Shown here: one piece after another, positions 22,471 through 31,473 of the stretch | Numbering within the stretch: the first letter of the stretch is position 1 | Layout: each line of letters begins with the position of its first letter | From: Phycisphaerae bacterium | Lineage (GTDB): Bacteria > Planctomycetota > Phycisphaerae > Sedimentisphaerales > UBA12454 | Direction of reading: 5' to 3' | Length of the DNA stretch: 35,590 bases | Assembly (NCBI GenBank): GCA_026386845.1 | Contig: JAPLMW010000008.1 | Coordinates: 1-35,590, forward strand | Notes under the pieces: model-generated | Seen by the model: only the letters and a program-made list of their open reading frames with translations | Told to the model about the DNA's origin: nothing | Database searches by the model: none | Program-made: the position numbers and the translations under genes

Positions 22471-24858
22471 TCAATGAGTTTTCTCAGATTTTATCGGTGC
22501 TACCAGCGTAACTCGTGTCCCGTGACTCGGCTTTGAATCAATCTCAAGGCTGCCGCCGAGGCAGTTTAACCTCTCGCGGATACTAAAAAGTCCAAAACCT
22601 CTCGCTTTATTTGAAGCAACATTCTCTATGGGATATACAAATCCGATTCCATCGTCTAATACGTTAATGCGTATCTTGTTTTTCTCTTTGTGAATAGAAA
22701 CTTTCACCTGTTGGGCTTTAGCATGCTTAATAATGTTAATAAGCAGCTCCCGCACTGCCCGGTATAAAAGAGCACCAACATCTTCATCCAAAGGCTTAAG
22801 CTGAGCGTCATCTTCAAACTCAGTTTTAATTCCGTACTTTTGCCGAACTTCTTCATCGAGCCATTCCCGGATTGCAGCTTCAAGCCCCAGTTCATGTAAG
22901 GCGGGAGAGGCCAAATCGGACGTCAAAGACCGCACATCATTAATTATCCGGTCGAGATATTTATAAATTTCATCCAGCGGCTCAATCAGATTTGCCGGCA
23001 AATCTGTCTCACGCAAATGGCCTAAATTAATTTTGAACAGTATCAGATTTTGCGCAATCCGGTCGTGCAATTCAGTTGCAATATGTTTGCACTGGCGTTC
23101 TTCGATTAATGACATTTCCGAAGCAAGGTCCCGAAGTTGTTTCTGATAAGCCAGCACTTTATTTTGAGCCTGTCTTTGTGCGGTGATGTCCCAGAAAACG
23201 CCTAATATTCCTGTAACATTACCTTCCTTGTCTCTGACAGGTGTTTTAGCAGCATGGATAATTAATTCCAGACCATTCTGAATATACTTCTTATTAACAT
23301 ATTCTGTTTTGCCGGATTTCATAATTCTTATGTCGTCAGCTCTGTATTTTTCAGCTAATTCTTTGGGGTGGAAGTCGTAATCTGTTTTTCCGGCAATTTC
23401 CTCGGCCTTAATTTTCAAATCCGCGGCATAATTTTCATTACAGGATATATAAACTGAGTCCTTATCTTTAAGGAAAATCTTCTCAGGAAGGTTTTCCAAA
23501 AGCGTTCTATATTTCTTCTCGCTTGCTCGCAGTACTTCTTCAGCCTTCTTGCGCTCGGTGATATCCTTTACTGTAGCGTATGCAATAACATTGCCCGCCC
23601 TGTCCATTATTGCAGAAGGGCTGACAATCACGGGGAAACGTTCTCCGTTCTTTCTCATAAAGGTAAATTCAAAATCATTAAAATTGCTCTCTGTAGTTTT
23701 ACTATATGATTCTTCTATCTTCTCAAGCTCTTCCGGAGGCCAGTAGGGATGGGGAAGTCCCCTGCCTATGAGTTCCTCTCTCGAAAAACCTGTCATCCTA
23801 CAAAAAGCGTCATTTACCATGATGTGGACACCATTGGCATCCAGCACTGAAAGGCCGTCCCTCATAGAGGTGATGAGGCTATCTGAGAACTTCTTTGCTT
23901 CTCCCAGTGCTTCTTCAGCCTTCTTGCGCTCGGTGATATCAGTTGCATATAAATTTACATATCCGCCTTCAATTACAGGAACCATATCGAATAAAAATAC
24001 TCTTCCGCTAATTTCCATTTCTGCTTGTTGTTTCTTCCCGGAATCATAGACATTCCTGATCATTCCAATCCATTTTTCAGGTATCTTATCTCCTATTTCT
24101 GTTTGGTCTTTCTTCAAGATTAGTCTTCTGCTGGCAGGGTTGGCATATAACAATACACCGTCTTTTGAAATCCTATATACCGGATTTGAATTTTCCTCCG
24201 GGAATCTGGCAAGGTTCTTTATCTCTTCTTCCGCCTTCTTGTGCTCAAGACTTTCAATACGTATCCATTTACCTTCGTCTCTAATAATAGCAAATTGGTG
24301 GTTACTAACTACATCGATAACTTCGGATGCCCTGCATTTATCCAGAGAATATGAACAGACGGCCAGCATACGATGTTTTCGGATAACGCTGTTCACGATA
24401 GCTTCATAATTGGCGAAGTTATCCCAGTCTTTCTTTTTAAGCCAAAAGGTGTTGCCCGTAAGGCGAAGGCCATCAAAACCTCGCTCTATAGCCTGTTTTT
24501 CCTTTTCCACCCACCCCGCCAGTACGTTATCAGCATCAAACTTGCCTGTTTTAGTGTACCATTGGCTGTAGTCAAGTATCTCTATCTGTCCTTTTTTAAT
24601 GTAATCATCAAAATCCTTTACTTTTGCTTTAAGCGCTGACTTTGCATCCTCTACTCCCAAAGGCTCGGCAGTAACCCACATGCAAAATTCGTTATTCTCT
24701 AAACCTGCTTTAAAATACGGCACCAGAATTTCAATCAAATCTTCCTTGGTTTTATAAAAAAGACAAGAATGCATACCCCAGGGAACATCACCTAAGATAT
24801 CAATTCCGGTTTTCCTAACAGACTTTTGTATCTCACTTTGCATCCTTGCACAAGCCAT
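22471..24858 (-). CDS. Cytoplasmic sensor histidine kinase: MEDS + 3 PAS + HisKA_3
   Basis: A 795-aa soluble kinase without membrane segments. The N-terminal ~190 residues match the MEDS (DcmR) sensory domain (HSCLFYKTKEDLIEILVPYFKAGLENNEFCMWVT). Three PAS domains follow (about 215-312, 322-436, 446-562), each ending in DITERKKAE or DITAQRQAQ. The HisKA_3 dimerisation helix has the phospho-accepting His598 in ATELHDRIAQN. The HATPase domain (about 690-790) has the N-box ELLINIIKHAK, LDDGIGF and GFGLFSIRERL. This is the NarX/DegS-type class that pairs with NarL regulators, such as the one encoded immediately downstream. The start is uncertain: 24858 or 24843, both with weak ribosome sites. Confidence 0.92.
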   Translation of the reverse strand: MACARMQSEIQKSVRKTGIDILGDVPWGMHSCLFYKTKEDLIEILVPYFKAGLENNEFCMWVTAEPLGVEDAKSALKAKVKDFDDYIKKGQIEILDYSQWYTKTGKFDADNVLAGWVEKEKQAIERGFDGLRLTGNTFWLKKKDWDNFANYEAIVNSVIRKHRMLAVCSYSLDKCRASEVIDVVSNHQFAIIRDEGKWIRIESLEHKKAEEEIKNLARFPEENSNPVYRISKDGVLLYANPASRRLILKKDQTEIGDKIPEKWIGMIRNVYDSGKKQQAEMEISGRVFLFDMVPVIEGGYVNLYATDITERKKAEEALGEAKKFSDSLITSMRDGLSVLDANGVHIMVNDAFCRMTGFSREELIGRGLPHPYWPPEELEKIEESYSKTTESNFNDFEFTFMRKNGERFPVIVSPSAIMDRAGNVIAYATVKDITERKKAEEVLRASEKKYRTLLENLPEKIFLKDKDSVYISCNENYAADLKIKAEEIAGKTDYDFHPKELAEKYRADDIRIMKSGKTEYVNKKYIQNGLELIIHAAKTPVRDKEGNVTGILGVFWDITAQRQAQNKVLAYQKQLRDLASEMSLIEERQCKHIATELHDRIAQNLILFKINLGHLRETDLPANLIEPLDEIYKYLDRIINDVRSLTSDLASPALHELGLEAAIREWLDEEVRQKYGIKTEFEDDAQLKPLDEDVGALLYRAVRELLINIIKHAKAQQVKVSIHKEKNKIRINVLDDGIGFVYPIENVASNKARGFGLFSIRERLNCLGGSLEIDSKPSHGTRVTLVAPIKSEKTH

Positions 24859-25610
24859 TGATAATAAAGATTGACCTGCTTGTATCCGTGAAGAGAGGCT
24901 TTATGTACCCATAACAGCCCAAGCATAGAATTCGAGAAAAATTGAAAGAAGTCCGCCTATGAATTTCCCCTATAAATGCCCGCCAGACTCTAAGTCGATA
25001 CCAACCTCTTTTAGGCACACAGGTAACTGCCAAATCAGCAATATACCTATTTCCGGCCATAACTATCCTCACGTTCTTGAAAATACGTTTCCCTGATGGG
25101 CCGAACCTGATACACATCCCACCCGGTTGCTTCAACAAAAATTAGAACATCTAATAAAACTATGTCAACAAAATTAAAATTTAAACTTCATTTATATTAC
25201 TATAGTGACAGGAAAACTCCTCATATAGAATGGTCTAAAGTGTCAACTGTATGGCACGCGGGAGAGCAATTATACGAGAAATCTTCAGATAAAAAATGAC
25301 CGCCGAATAATACGTTTAAGCCAAAAATGGGAGTTATAATTACCTGGCCTGTCCTCCGTAATCCCGACATCAATTTACCAGAAACCGAAATTAAGGGCGT
25401 TAATGACGATTTTATCGGCCGTTGCTTACCAATAATACGCCAAATGCAGCAATACAAAAATTCTCATTAATCAAAAGGGTGAATTTGTCGAAAAAACATT
25501 GGAAAAACTATCGGCAACTGTTTAAAGACAAAACGCCAAATGGGTTTCTTCGGGAATCCATAACCATGGGACAGTTGTATGTGCGATGCTGCATTACGTA
25601 TTGAGTAATA
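24859..25610. other. Intergenic region between the kinase gene and RNA E3
   Basis: I see no supportable gene in about 750 nt. Short open frames occur on both strands, without ribosome sites or family likeness. The base composition resembles non-coding DNA, and a promoter for the kinase must lie at its left end. Confidence 0.4.
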
Positions 25611-25691
25611 AGAGCGTCGGCATTATTCCGTCCTGTGGTACCCATTGGCGTGGGAGTCTTTGGACGGGTATTTGCTGACGCTCTTTTTTTT
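25611..25691 (+). ncRNA. Structured small RNA E3
   Basis: The outer stem AGAGCGTCGGCA (25611-25622) pairs with TGCTGACGCTCT (25673-25684) with one G-U, and runs into eight T. The inner stem is CCGTCC/GGACGG, unrelated in sequence to that of E1 and E2. It encloses exactly the same 28-nt core as E1 (TGTGGTACCC to GGGAGTCTTT). Complete replacement of both strands of the inner stem with the core unchanged is strong evidence for a selected RNA structure. Confidence 0.7.
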
Positions 25692-25788
25692 AGAGCCGGA
25701 TAATTAGATATTTGAAAGGTTTATTAAGCCAAAATAACTGAAGTATAAAAATTTAATATGAATTGCTGTTTCGAAGACTAACGCCAAT

Positions 25789-25806
25789 CAGGTCATTTGT
25801 GACCTG
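25789..25806. promoter_or_regulatory. CAGGTCA palindrome upstream of E4
   Basis: CAGGTCA and TGACCTG form a perfect 7-bp inverted repeat around TTTG. It could be an operator for the downstream RNA/secretion operon or a small hairpin. Confidence 0.35.
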
Positions 25807-25838
25807 TAACCACGGACACAGCAGTAATAGTATAAGCC

Positions 25839-25916
25839 GGAGCATTTGACTTGTGCCGTTCTGCCAAATCCATTGAGGCGGGTTTGAGAAACGCACCAGT
25901 CAAATGCTCCTTTTTT
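25839..25916 (+). ncRNA. Structured RNA E4: terminator-type leader before the secretion operon
   Basis: A perfect 13-bp outer stem GGAGCATTTGACT (25839-25851) with AGTCAAATGCTCC (25898-25910), followed by six T, encloses an inner stem (GTGC/GCAC) and a CAAATCC/GGGTTTG hairpin with loop ATTGAGGC. The nested layout equals that of E1-E3 and the loop shares ATTG, but the core is otherwise different, so kinship is uncertain. It ends 30 nt before the first gene of the secretion operon, so it could be an attenuator or an independent RNA. Confidence 0.55.
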
Positions 25917-25946
25917 ATTGGTGATTGGAAAAAATAAAGAGCTGTT

Positions 25947-27593
25947 ATGAGTTCAGAGTTAAAAGACAATTCGTTTGAAGATGCTTCCGTAAATGAAGTC
26001 AATACTCAGCAGGGCGTACTTACCAAAGATGCCCGGCATTTAGATGAGGACAAAGCACGAGCAATTGCCAAAAAGCACGGTGTTGAGTTTATCAGGTTGT
26101 CCGAGGTTAAACTGTTACCCCACATAGTCCGGCTTCTGCCTCAGGAGCTTGTTACTAAATACAATGTTATTGCTGTGAGGTATGAGGCCGATACGCTGTA
26201 TGTCGCAATGACCAATCCTGTAGATTTACCTACACTGGACCAGATAAATTTGGTAACCGGCTTTAATATAAAACCAGTGGTCGCTGCGGAAAAAGAGATT
26301 ATTAAAGCAATCAGCGAATATTATAGCGCCGAGCAGATGACGAAACAAGACCTGATTGACGCCAGATTTGATACAGAGCCGACTCAGGAAAGTGCCAGGA
26401 AGGTTGAACGGCTGATTGTCTCAAACGATGCAGGGCAGGTTGTTAACCTGGTTAATTCCATAATTAGAGACGCCATAGACTTACTGGCAAGCGATATCCA
26501 CTTCGAGCCGATGGGCAGCGAAATGTTTGTCCGGTTCAGGGTTGATGGAATTCTGCATGATTGCCTGACAATTCCTGCTGCGATGAAAAAAGAAGTTATC
26601 TCCCGCCTTAAAGTCCTCGCCAAGCTGGATATTACTGAAAAACGCAGGGCCCAGGATGGGCATATAAATCTTAATTACAAAGAAAATGACTACGACCTGC
26701 GTGTTTCCGTTATATCTACGATAAATGGCGAGAAAGCAGTTCTGCGAATTCTCGACAGAACAAGCATGTTAATCAATCTGACCACATTAGGCCTTGAGAG
26801 CATAGAAAAAACTCTGGTCGAAAGTGTTATCGCCAGACCATATGGAATGATTCTTATTACGGGACCAACGGGCAGCGGAAAGACTACGACCTTGTATGCT
26901 ATGCTCCGCAGTCTCGATTCAATTGAGCGAAATATTATAACTATCGAAAATCCAGTGGAGTATCAACTGAATAGAATCAACCAGATACAAATTGACCCTC
27001 CCAGCGGCGAGACTTTTGCAAGTGCACTGCGAACAATATTCAGACAGGACCCGGATATAATAATGATTGGCGAAATAAGGGACCTGGAAACCGCTGAAAT
27101 CGCTGTGCAGGCTGCCCTGACGGGGCATTTGGTCCTGAGCACATTACATACAAACGATGCTGTAACAGCCATCACCAGATTAAGAGAGCTTGGCATACCT
27201 TCGTTTCTAATATCGTCATGTGTTGTAATGGCAGAAGCGCAAAGATTAGTCAGGAAGATTTGCCCCGAATGCAAAGAGCCTTATCAGCCTGACCCAAAAA
27301 CACTGAAACTGCTGGGAATTGATGAGTCTCCTGCAGGAGGCTTTGTTCACGGCAAAGGCTGCAAATATTGTTATAACACGGGTTTTCACGGCAGAGAAGG
27401 TGTTTTCGAGATGCTCAAAATCGATACAGATATTCAAAACGCGATATTAGCAGAAAAGAACGCTCTGGAAATAAAGAAAATGGCCGTGGAAAAGGGGATG
27501 AAGACACTGCTGGATTCGGCATTATTGAAAGTGTCCCAGGGCAAGACCTGCGTTGAAGAAGTAAAACGGGTAATAGCACCGGAGAGATTTTAA
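25947..27593 (+). CDS. gspE: Secretion/pilus assembly ATPase, GspE/PilB family
   Basis: A 548-aa hexameric AAA-like ATPase that powers pseudopilus or pilus assembly from the cytoplasmic side. The N-terminal MshEN/GspE_N domain spans about 30-125. The catalytic domain has ASDIHFEP, Walker A GPTGSGKT (306-313), the Asp box (IENPVEYQL), Walker B IIMIGEIRD (about 371-379) and the His box LSTLHTNDA. A zinc-binding CxxC pair (Cys439/442 and Cys472/475) is typical of GspE and PilB. It is the first gene of a long operon; RNA E4 ends just upstream. The stop overlaps the gspF start as TAATG. Sequence alone does not separate T2SS from T4P use. Confidence 0.95.
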   Translation: MSSELKDNSFEDASVNEVNTQQGVLTKDARHLDEDKARAIAKKHGVEFIRLSEVKLLPHIVRLLPQELVTKYNVIAVRYEADTLYVAMTNPVDLPTLDQINLVTGFNIKPVVAAEKEIIKAISEYYSAEQMTKQDLIDARFDTEPTQESARKVERLIVSNDAGQVVNLVNSIIRDAIDLLASDIHFEPMGSEMFVRFRVDGILHDCLTIPAAMKKEVISRLKVLAKLDITEKRRAQDGHINLNYKENDYDLRVSVISTINGEKAVLRILDRTSMLINLTTLGLESIEKTLVESVIARPYGMILITGPTGSGKTTTLYAMLRSLDSIERNIITIENPVEYQLNRINQIQIDPPSGETFASALRTIFRQDPDIIMIGEIRDLETAEIAVQAALTGHLVLSTLHTNDAVTAITRLRELGIPSFLISSCVVMAEAQRLVRKICPECKEPYQPDPKTLKLLGIDESPAGGFVHGKGCKYCYNTGFHGREGVFEMLKIDTDIQNAILAEKNALEIKKMAVEKGMKTLLDSALLKVSQGKTCVEEVKRVIAPERF

Positions 27594-28798
27594 TGACTCA
27601 GTTTCTATACACAGCTCGGGCAATTGATAATAACGAGGCTTTCGGAAGCACTTGTTACGCCAACAATGAAGTCGAGATTCGCTCGGAACTTAAGCGAATG
27701 GGATATACAGTGGATACTGTCAAGCTGCAAAAAATAAGCCAGGTATTCGGCCGGCGTAAAAGAGTAAAGCTGGTTGACCTTGTAAATATGTGCCGGCGAT
27801 TTGCAGTAATGTATTCTGCGGGTCTTCCTCTATTGGACTGTTTGTCTTCACTGGTTCGGGAAAACGAAAGTAAAAATCTGTCGGATGCTCTAATGGATAT
27901 ACATACCAGAATCGAACGAGGCAGCAATATAGCGGATGCGTTTTCCAAACACCCCAGGATATTTTCTCCTTTATTTGTCAACCTGCTGCGTGCCGGCGAA
28001 GCATCCGGCAAGTTTGACTACGTACTTAGCCAGTTGGCGGGATTTATGGAAAAAGAGTACGACCTGAAAAGGAAAATCCGCCAGGCATTTGCGTATCCAA
28101 TCGTTGTTCTGGTTATGATTTTCCTGGTAGTTGCAGCGATAATGATTGTTGTTGTGCCTGTATTTTCCAAAGTTTATACGGAAATGGGCGTACCTCTGCC
28201 GGGACCGACAATCGCACTTATTGCCATCAGCAATAATGCCGGTTATATTTTCCCGTCAATAATTGTCTTAGCAGTCGGCCTGTGGTTTCTGCTTAGAAAG
28301 CTTCGGACAGTACCTGCGGCGAAAAACCGGCTGGACAGGTGGAAACTCTCAATGCCAATGGGAGGAGCAGTTTATCAAAAAGTCGTGCTGCTCAAGTTTA
28401 TACGCACTTTAAGTGTTATGATTACTGCGGGCATCCGGTTGTCCGATGCCATCAATATCTCCGAGAATGTTGCGGATAACGCTGTTATTTCTGAAGCAAC
28501 GAATATGATTCAACGCAACATAAAACGCGGGGGAACGATTACCGAGGTAATAAAATTACACGGATTCTTCCCCCAGACTATTATACATGCATTCTCTGCC
28601 GGCGAGGAAGCAGGCAAGCTGGATGAAATGTTAGGTAAATTTGCCAATGGAATTGAACAGGATGTTGATGACGGCATAAAAAGGCTGGTCACAAAAGTAG
28701 AGCCGCTGCTGGTGGTGGTTTTGAGCCTGGTCGTAGGCTTCATTTTATTGGCTATATATTTACCAATTTTCGATTTGATGAAAGTGTTACATAAGTAA
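27593..28798 (+). CDS. gspF: Inner-membrane platform protein, GspF/PilC family
   Basis: A 401-aa polytopic protein with two T2SSF repeats (about 70-190 and 270-395). The first carries FAVMYSAGLPLLDCL and FVNLLRAGEASGKFD, the second FIRTLSVMITAGIRLSDAI and IIHAFSAGEEAGKLDEML. Membrane segments lie at about 168-192, 218-238 and the C-terminus (LLVVVLSLVVGFILLAIYLPIF). It couples the cytoplasmic ATPase to pilin extraction from the membrane. Translation is coupled to gspE by a one-base overlap. Confidence 0.95.
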   Translation: MTQFLYTARAIDNNEAFGSTCYANNEVEIRSELKRMGYTVDTVKLQKISQVFGRRKRVKLVDLVNMCRRFAVMYSAGLPLLDCLSSLVRENESKNLSDALMDIHTRIERGSNIADAFSKHPRIFSPLFVNLLRAGEASGKFDYVLSQLAGFMEKEYDLKRKIRQAFAYPIVVLVMIFLVVAAIMIVVVPVFSKVYTEMGVPLPGPTIALIAISNNAGYIFPSIIVLAVGLWFLLRKLRTVPAAKNRLDRWKLSMPMGGAVYQKVVLLKFIRTLSVMITAGIRLSDAINISENVADNAVISEATNMIQRNIKRGGTITEVIKLHGFFPQTIIHAFSAGEEAGKLDEMLGKFANGIEQDVDDGIKRLVTKVEPLLVVVLSLVVGFILLAIYLPIFDLMKVLHK

Positions 28799-28820
28799 CT
28801 TATTTTGAAAGGAGATAAAG

Positions 28821-29162
28821 ATGAAAGCAAGGAAAGGTTTTACTTTGGTGGAATTACTGCTGGTGGTTCTGATTCTGGCAGTGCTGGCATCAATAGTCAT
28901 TCCCAGAATAACCGCAAGCACTGGTGATGCAAAGGATTCCAAAGACGTGGCAAACTGGGCTAATCTAATAGTAGCACTTGAACTTTATTCGGCGAAAAAT
29001 AATGGTGCGTACCCGGCGAGCCAAGCTACATTTGACTCCAGCATTCTCACCAGTCCCACGTACTTTCCGCATGGTACGCCGGTCTGCCCGTATGGTAATG
29101 CCTATGTGTATATCCCAACGGCGGGCCTGCAGACAGTGACTAAGCATACTTCTGGTAATTAA
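28821..29162 (+). CDS. gspG: Major pseudopilin, GspG-like
   Basis: A 113-aa type IV pilin-like protein. The short basic leader MKARKG is cut before FTLVELLLVVLILAVLASIVIP, with Glu at mature position 5; this needs a prepilin peptidase not encoded in the window. The C-terminal part is short (core NWANLIVALELYSAKNNGAYP, a GspG-type pattern) and ends in a small sheet. AAAGGAGAT gives a strong ribosome site, as expected for the most abundant subunit. It would polymerise into the periplasmic pseudopilus. Confidence 0.88.
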   Translation: MKARKGFTLVELLLVVLILAVLASIVIPRITASTGDAKDSKDVANWANLIVALELYSAKNNGAYPASQATFDSSILTSPTYFPHGTPVCPYGNAYVYIPTAGLQTVTKHTSGN

Positions 29163-29212
29163 GGCAACACCGTAAAAGCCGGAGAGCGAAAAACTATGAA
29201 AGGTGATAGACC

Positions 29213-29656
29213 ATGAGAATAAAAGGTTTTACTTTGATTGAGCTTATCCTGGTAGTGGTGATATTAGCGATACTGGCAAGTGTCGTTATCCCCAGGGCAG
29301 GCTGGGGCACAATGAGCAAGGTTCAGGCTGAAACTGCCGGCCGGGAGTTTTGTAACTATCTGAAACTTGCCCGGTCGCTTGCCATAACACACGCCTCCAG
29401 CAACAGCGAAGGCTACAAGGTGGTTCTGTCTCCATCACAGCCATATACGTATTCACTTAGTAATGTCGCCACATCTGAGGTAATAAAAGGACCTATAGCT
29501 TTGCCACAGGGTGTCAGCCGCAGCGGAGACAGGACATATCAGTTCACACCTTTGGGCAATTTGTCGGTTACTCAAACACGGGAGACGACATTCTCAAAAG
29601 ACGGTGAAACAAGCGTCGTAAGCGTTACACCCATAGGAAAAATAACGGTTCAATAA
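29213..29656 (+). CDS. gspH: Minor pseudopilin, GspH-like
   Basis: A 147-aa prepilin-like protein: leader MRIKG, then FTLIELILVVVILAILASVVIP with Glu5. Downstream is the GspH-type helix EFCNYLKLARSLAITHAS and a beta-rich end (YQFTPLGNLSV). AAAGGTGA precedes the ATG. The stop overlaps the next start (TAATG), so it is coupled to the gspI-like gene. Confidence 0.83.
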   Translation: MRIKGFTLIELILVVVILAILASVVIPRAGWGTMSKVQAETAGREFCNYLKLARSLAITHASSNSEGYKVVLSPSQPYTYSLSNVATSEVIKGPIALPQGVSRSGDRTYQFTPLGNLSVTQTRETTFSKDGETSVVSVTPIGKITVQ

Positions 29657-30045
29657 TGAAAAGAATAAAAACAAAAGGTTTTACCCTTGTTGAAGTTCTG
29701 GCCTCGATACTGATACTGTCAGGAACCATTGTTGTTCTTGTAACATATACCGCCGACACCATGCTCACGAGCCTGAAAACAGAGCAAATGGTAAAATCTA
29801 TCCTGCTGGCTGAAGGCGAGATGGAAAAGATAAAAAACACTCTTCGCAAATCGTTCGGAACTGACTTTGCCGTCTGGCCGGTCAGTCTTGGAAATAACTA
29901 CCTTGCCGCCAGGACATCAACAGATGTTAGTTTGACTTTGAAAATTATTGGAGTTTCAGTTGGTTATGACACCAATCAAAACGGTTCCCTTGGAACGGAT
30001 GAAATTATAGTTACCTTTATAACGCAGTATGCAAAAAGAACTTAA
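29656..30045 (+). CDS. gspI: Minor pseudopilin, GspI-like
   Basis: A 129-aa prepilin-like protein: leader MKRIKTKG, then FTLVEVLASILILSGTIVVLV with Glu5. The segment MVKSILLAEGEMEKI resembles the short GspI helix (LA..KMEEI type). It would form the pseudopilus tip with the J- and K-like subunits. Its end overlaps the start of the gspJ-like gene by 17 nt. Confidence 0.78.
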   Translation: MKRIKTKGFTLVEVLASILILSGTIVVLVTYTADTMLTSLKTEQMVKSILLAEGEMEKIKNTLRKSFGTDFAVWPVSLGNNYLAARTSTDVSLTLKIIGVSVGYDTNQNGSLGTDEIIVTFITQYAKRT

Positions 30046-31471
30046 AAAACACGTTGAATGCCGTCGGGCCTTTACGCTGGTCGAGTTGATACTGGTGACT
30101 GCTATAGTAGCTATCGTCGCAACCGCCTTAGTTGGGATGATATATAGCAACTACAAGAGCTGGAAGCTGGGTAGCGGCCGTTCAACTTTGCTGCAGGACG
30201 GCCGGGCGGTATTGGAGCAGATGACTCGCATTATTCGCCAGTCTAAAGGTTTCATCTCCGTCACCTCGCCAACCGACCAGGCCGGCCAGATAACATTTAC
30301 TGACGTTGACGGTGCGACTCAACAGTTCAGACTAAACACGTTAACCAGCGAAATTGAATTTGGACCGCCGGCTTCTTTAAGTGCGTTAATTGGTTCAGTA
30401 AGCAATCTTGTTTTTACCTGCTATGATGTGAATGCAAATAGTCTTGCTGACCCTGTTCGGGTTCGCAAAGTTAGGGGAGTAGGTATAACAGCGACGCTTA
30501 CTGACCCGGTCAGTTCTCTGCAATTTACATTGTCCGACAGGGTTTTCAGCCCGGAAGATTTCCAGAACGCATTAGTGATAAATGAAATTATGTATAACCC
30601 ATCGGGCAGCGGCAGCGATGCACCCAAAGAATGGGTCGAGCTTTATAACCTGAGCGATTCCACTATTGATGTAAACGGCTGGAAAATAAATAATGACACG
30701 CTGATAGCGCATCCTCAGTTTGGCAATGGCTCAACAACAATACCGGCAAATGGATACGCCGTGATAACCGCAGATACTACGGATGTCTATACTGAAACTG
30801 AATTAGTAAATAATGGCGGATTTGAAAACAGCGATATTAGCTTATGGATAATGAATCCCAGTTCCAGTTGGACAAGGACCAGTGGAGGTGCTCATGGAGG
30901 AACACGTAAATTGGAAAGCACGGTATCCGGTGCAACCTCGGTGTATCAGCAAATTACCGTTCCTTCAGGATACAACAGTTATTTATTTCTTTTCTGGGAA
31001 AAGACAACGGTTGTCGGGCAGACTCCAATAACAGCAACAATACGCGATACGAGCGGCAATATTCTTGCTACCGGCTACAGCGGACAGATGAATTCCACCT
31101 GGACCTGCCATACAATGAATGTTACCGCGTATGCCGGCCAAACTGTCAGAATATATTTCAACACAAACAAAACCGGAAGCGGCTCACTGTTTCTTGACGA
31201 TGTTTCCGTAGTTACTTCGTACGTGAATATAAATGCAATCAGGCTAGGCTGCAGCAATAGCCATATTGGAAGTGGACTCGGTAACAACGGCGACACTGTA
31301 ACTGTTACTAACGGCAGTTCAACAATTGACAGTGTTACTTATGTTGACAGTTGGGGCGGAGATGGCGATGGAAATAGTTTATCAAGAATAGACCCGCAGG
31401 GGCTTTCAAACGACCAAAGCAACTGGACGAGCGGGCCTCAGCATGGAACGCCCGGCTGGGCAAATTTTTAA
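30029..31471 (+). CDS. GspJ-like pseudopilin fused to a lamin-tail domain split by a CBM-like insert
   Basis: A 480-aa protein far longer than ordinary GspJ (~200 aa). The prepilin segment FTLVELILVTAIVAIVATALV has Glu5, but the residue before the cut is Ala, not the usual Gly. The GspJ-like body runs to about 178. A lamin-tail domain starts at about 181 (LVINEIMYNPSGSG, EWVELYNLSDSTIDVNGWKI). It is interrupted at about 257-398 by a jelly-roll, CBM-like segment (NNGGFENSDISLWIM, SLFLDDVSVV), and resumes to the end (GDTVTVTNGSSTIDSVTY, TPGWANF). The fusion would put a binding module at or near the pseudopilus tip. There is no clear Shine-Dalgarno; expression is probably coupled to the preceding gene. 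Confidence 0.85.
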   Translation: MQKELKKHVECRRAFTLVELILVTAIVAIVATALVGMIYSNYKSWKLGSGRSTLLQDGRAVLEQMTRIIRQSKGFISVTSPTDQAGQITFTDVDGATQQFRLNTLTSEIEFGPPASLSALIGSVSNLVFTCYDVNANSLADPVRVRKVRGVGITATLTDPVSSLQFTLSDRVFSPEDFQNALVINEIMYNPSGSGSDAPKEWVELYNLSDSTIDVNGWKINNDTLIAHPQFGNGSTTIPANGYAVITADTTDVYTETELVNNGGFENSDISLWIMNPSSSWTRTSGGAHGGTRKLESTVSGATSVYQQITVPSGYNSYLFLFWEKTTVVGQTPITATIRDTSGNILATGYSGQMNSTWTCHTMNVTAYAGQTVRIYFNTNKTGSGSLFLDDVSVVTSYVNINAIRLGCSNSHIGSGLGNNGDTVTVTNGSSTIDSVTYVDSWGGDGDGNSLSRIDPQGLSNDQSNWTSGPQHGTPGWANF

Positions 31472-31473
31472 GA

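Noticed and set aside
24833-25138. 101-codon minus-strand frame upstream of the kinase gene
   Set aside because: Resemblance to CsrA-like proteins was considered, but the key motifs are absent; it overlaps the kinase start and has no ribosome site.
20261-25916. E1-E4 as cyclic-di-GMP (GEMM) riboswitches
   Set aside because: The CCCA..TGGGA part recalls the GEMM core only loosely; the second helix and tetraloop-receptor features are missing, and E1-E3 are not in front of genes on their strand.
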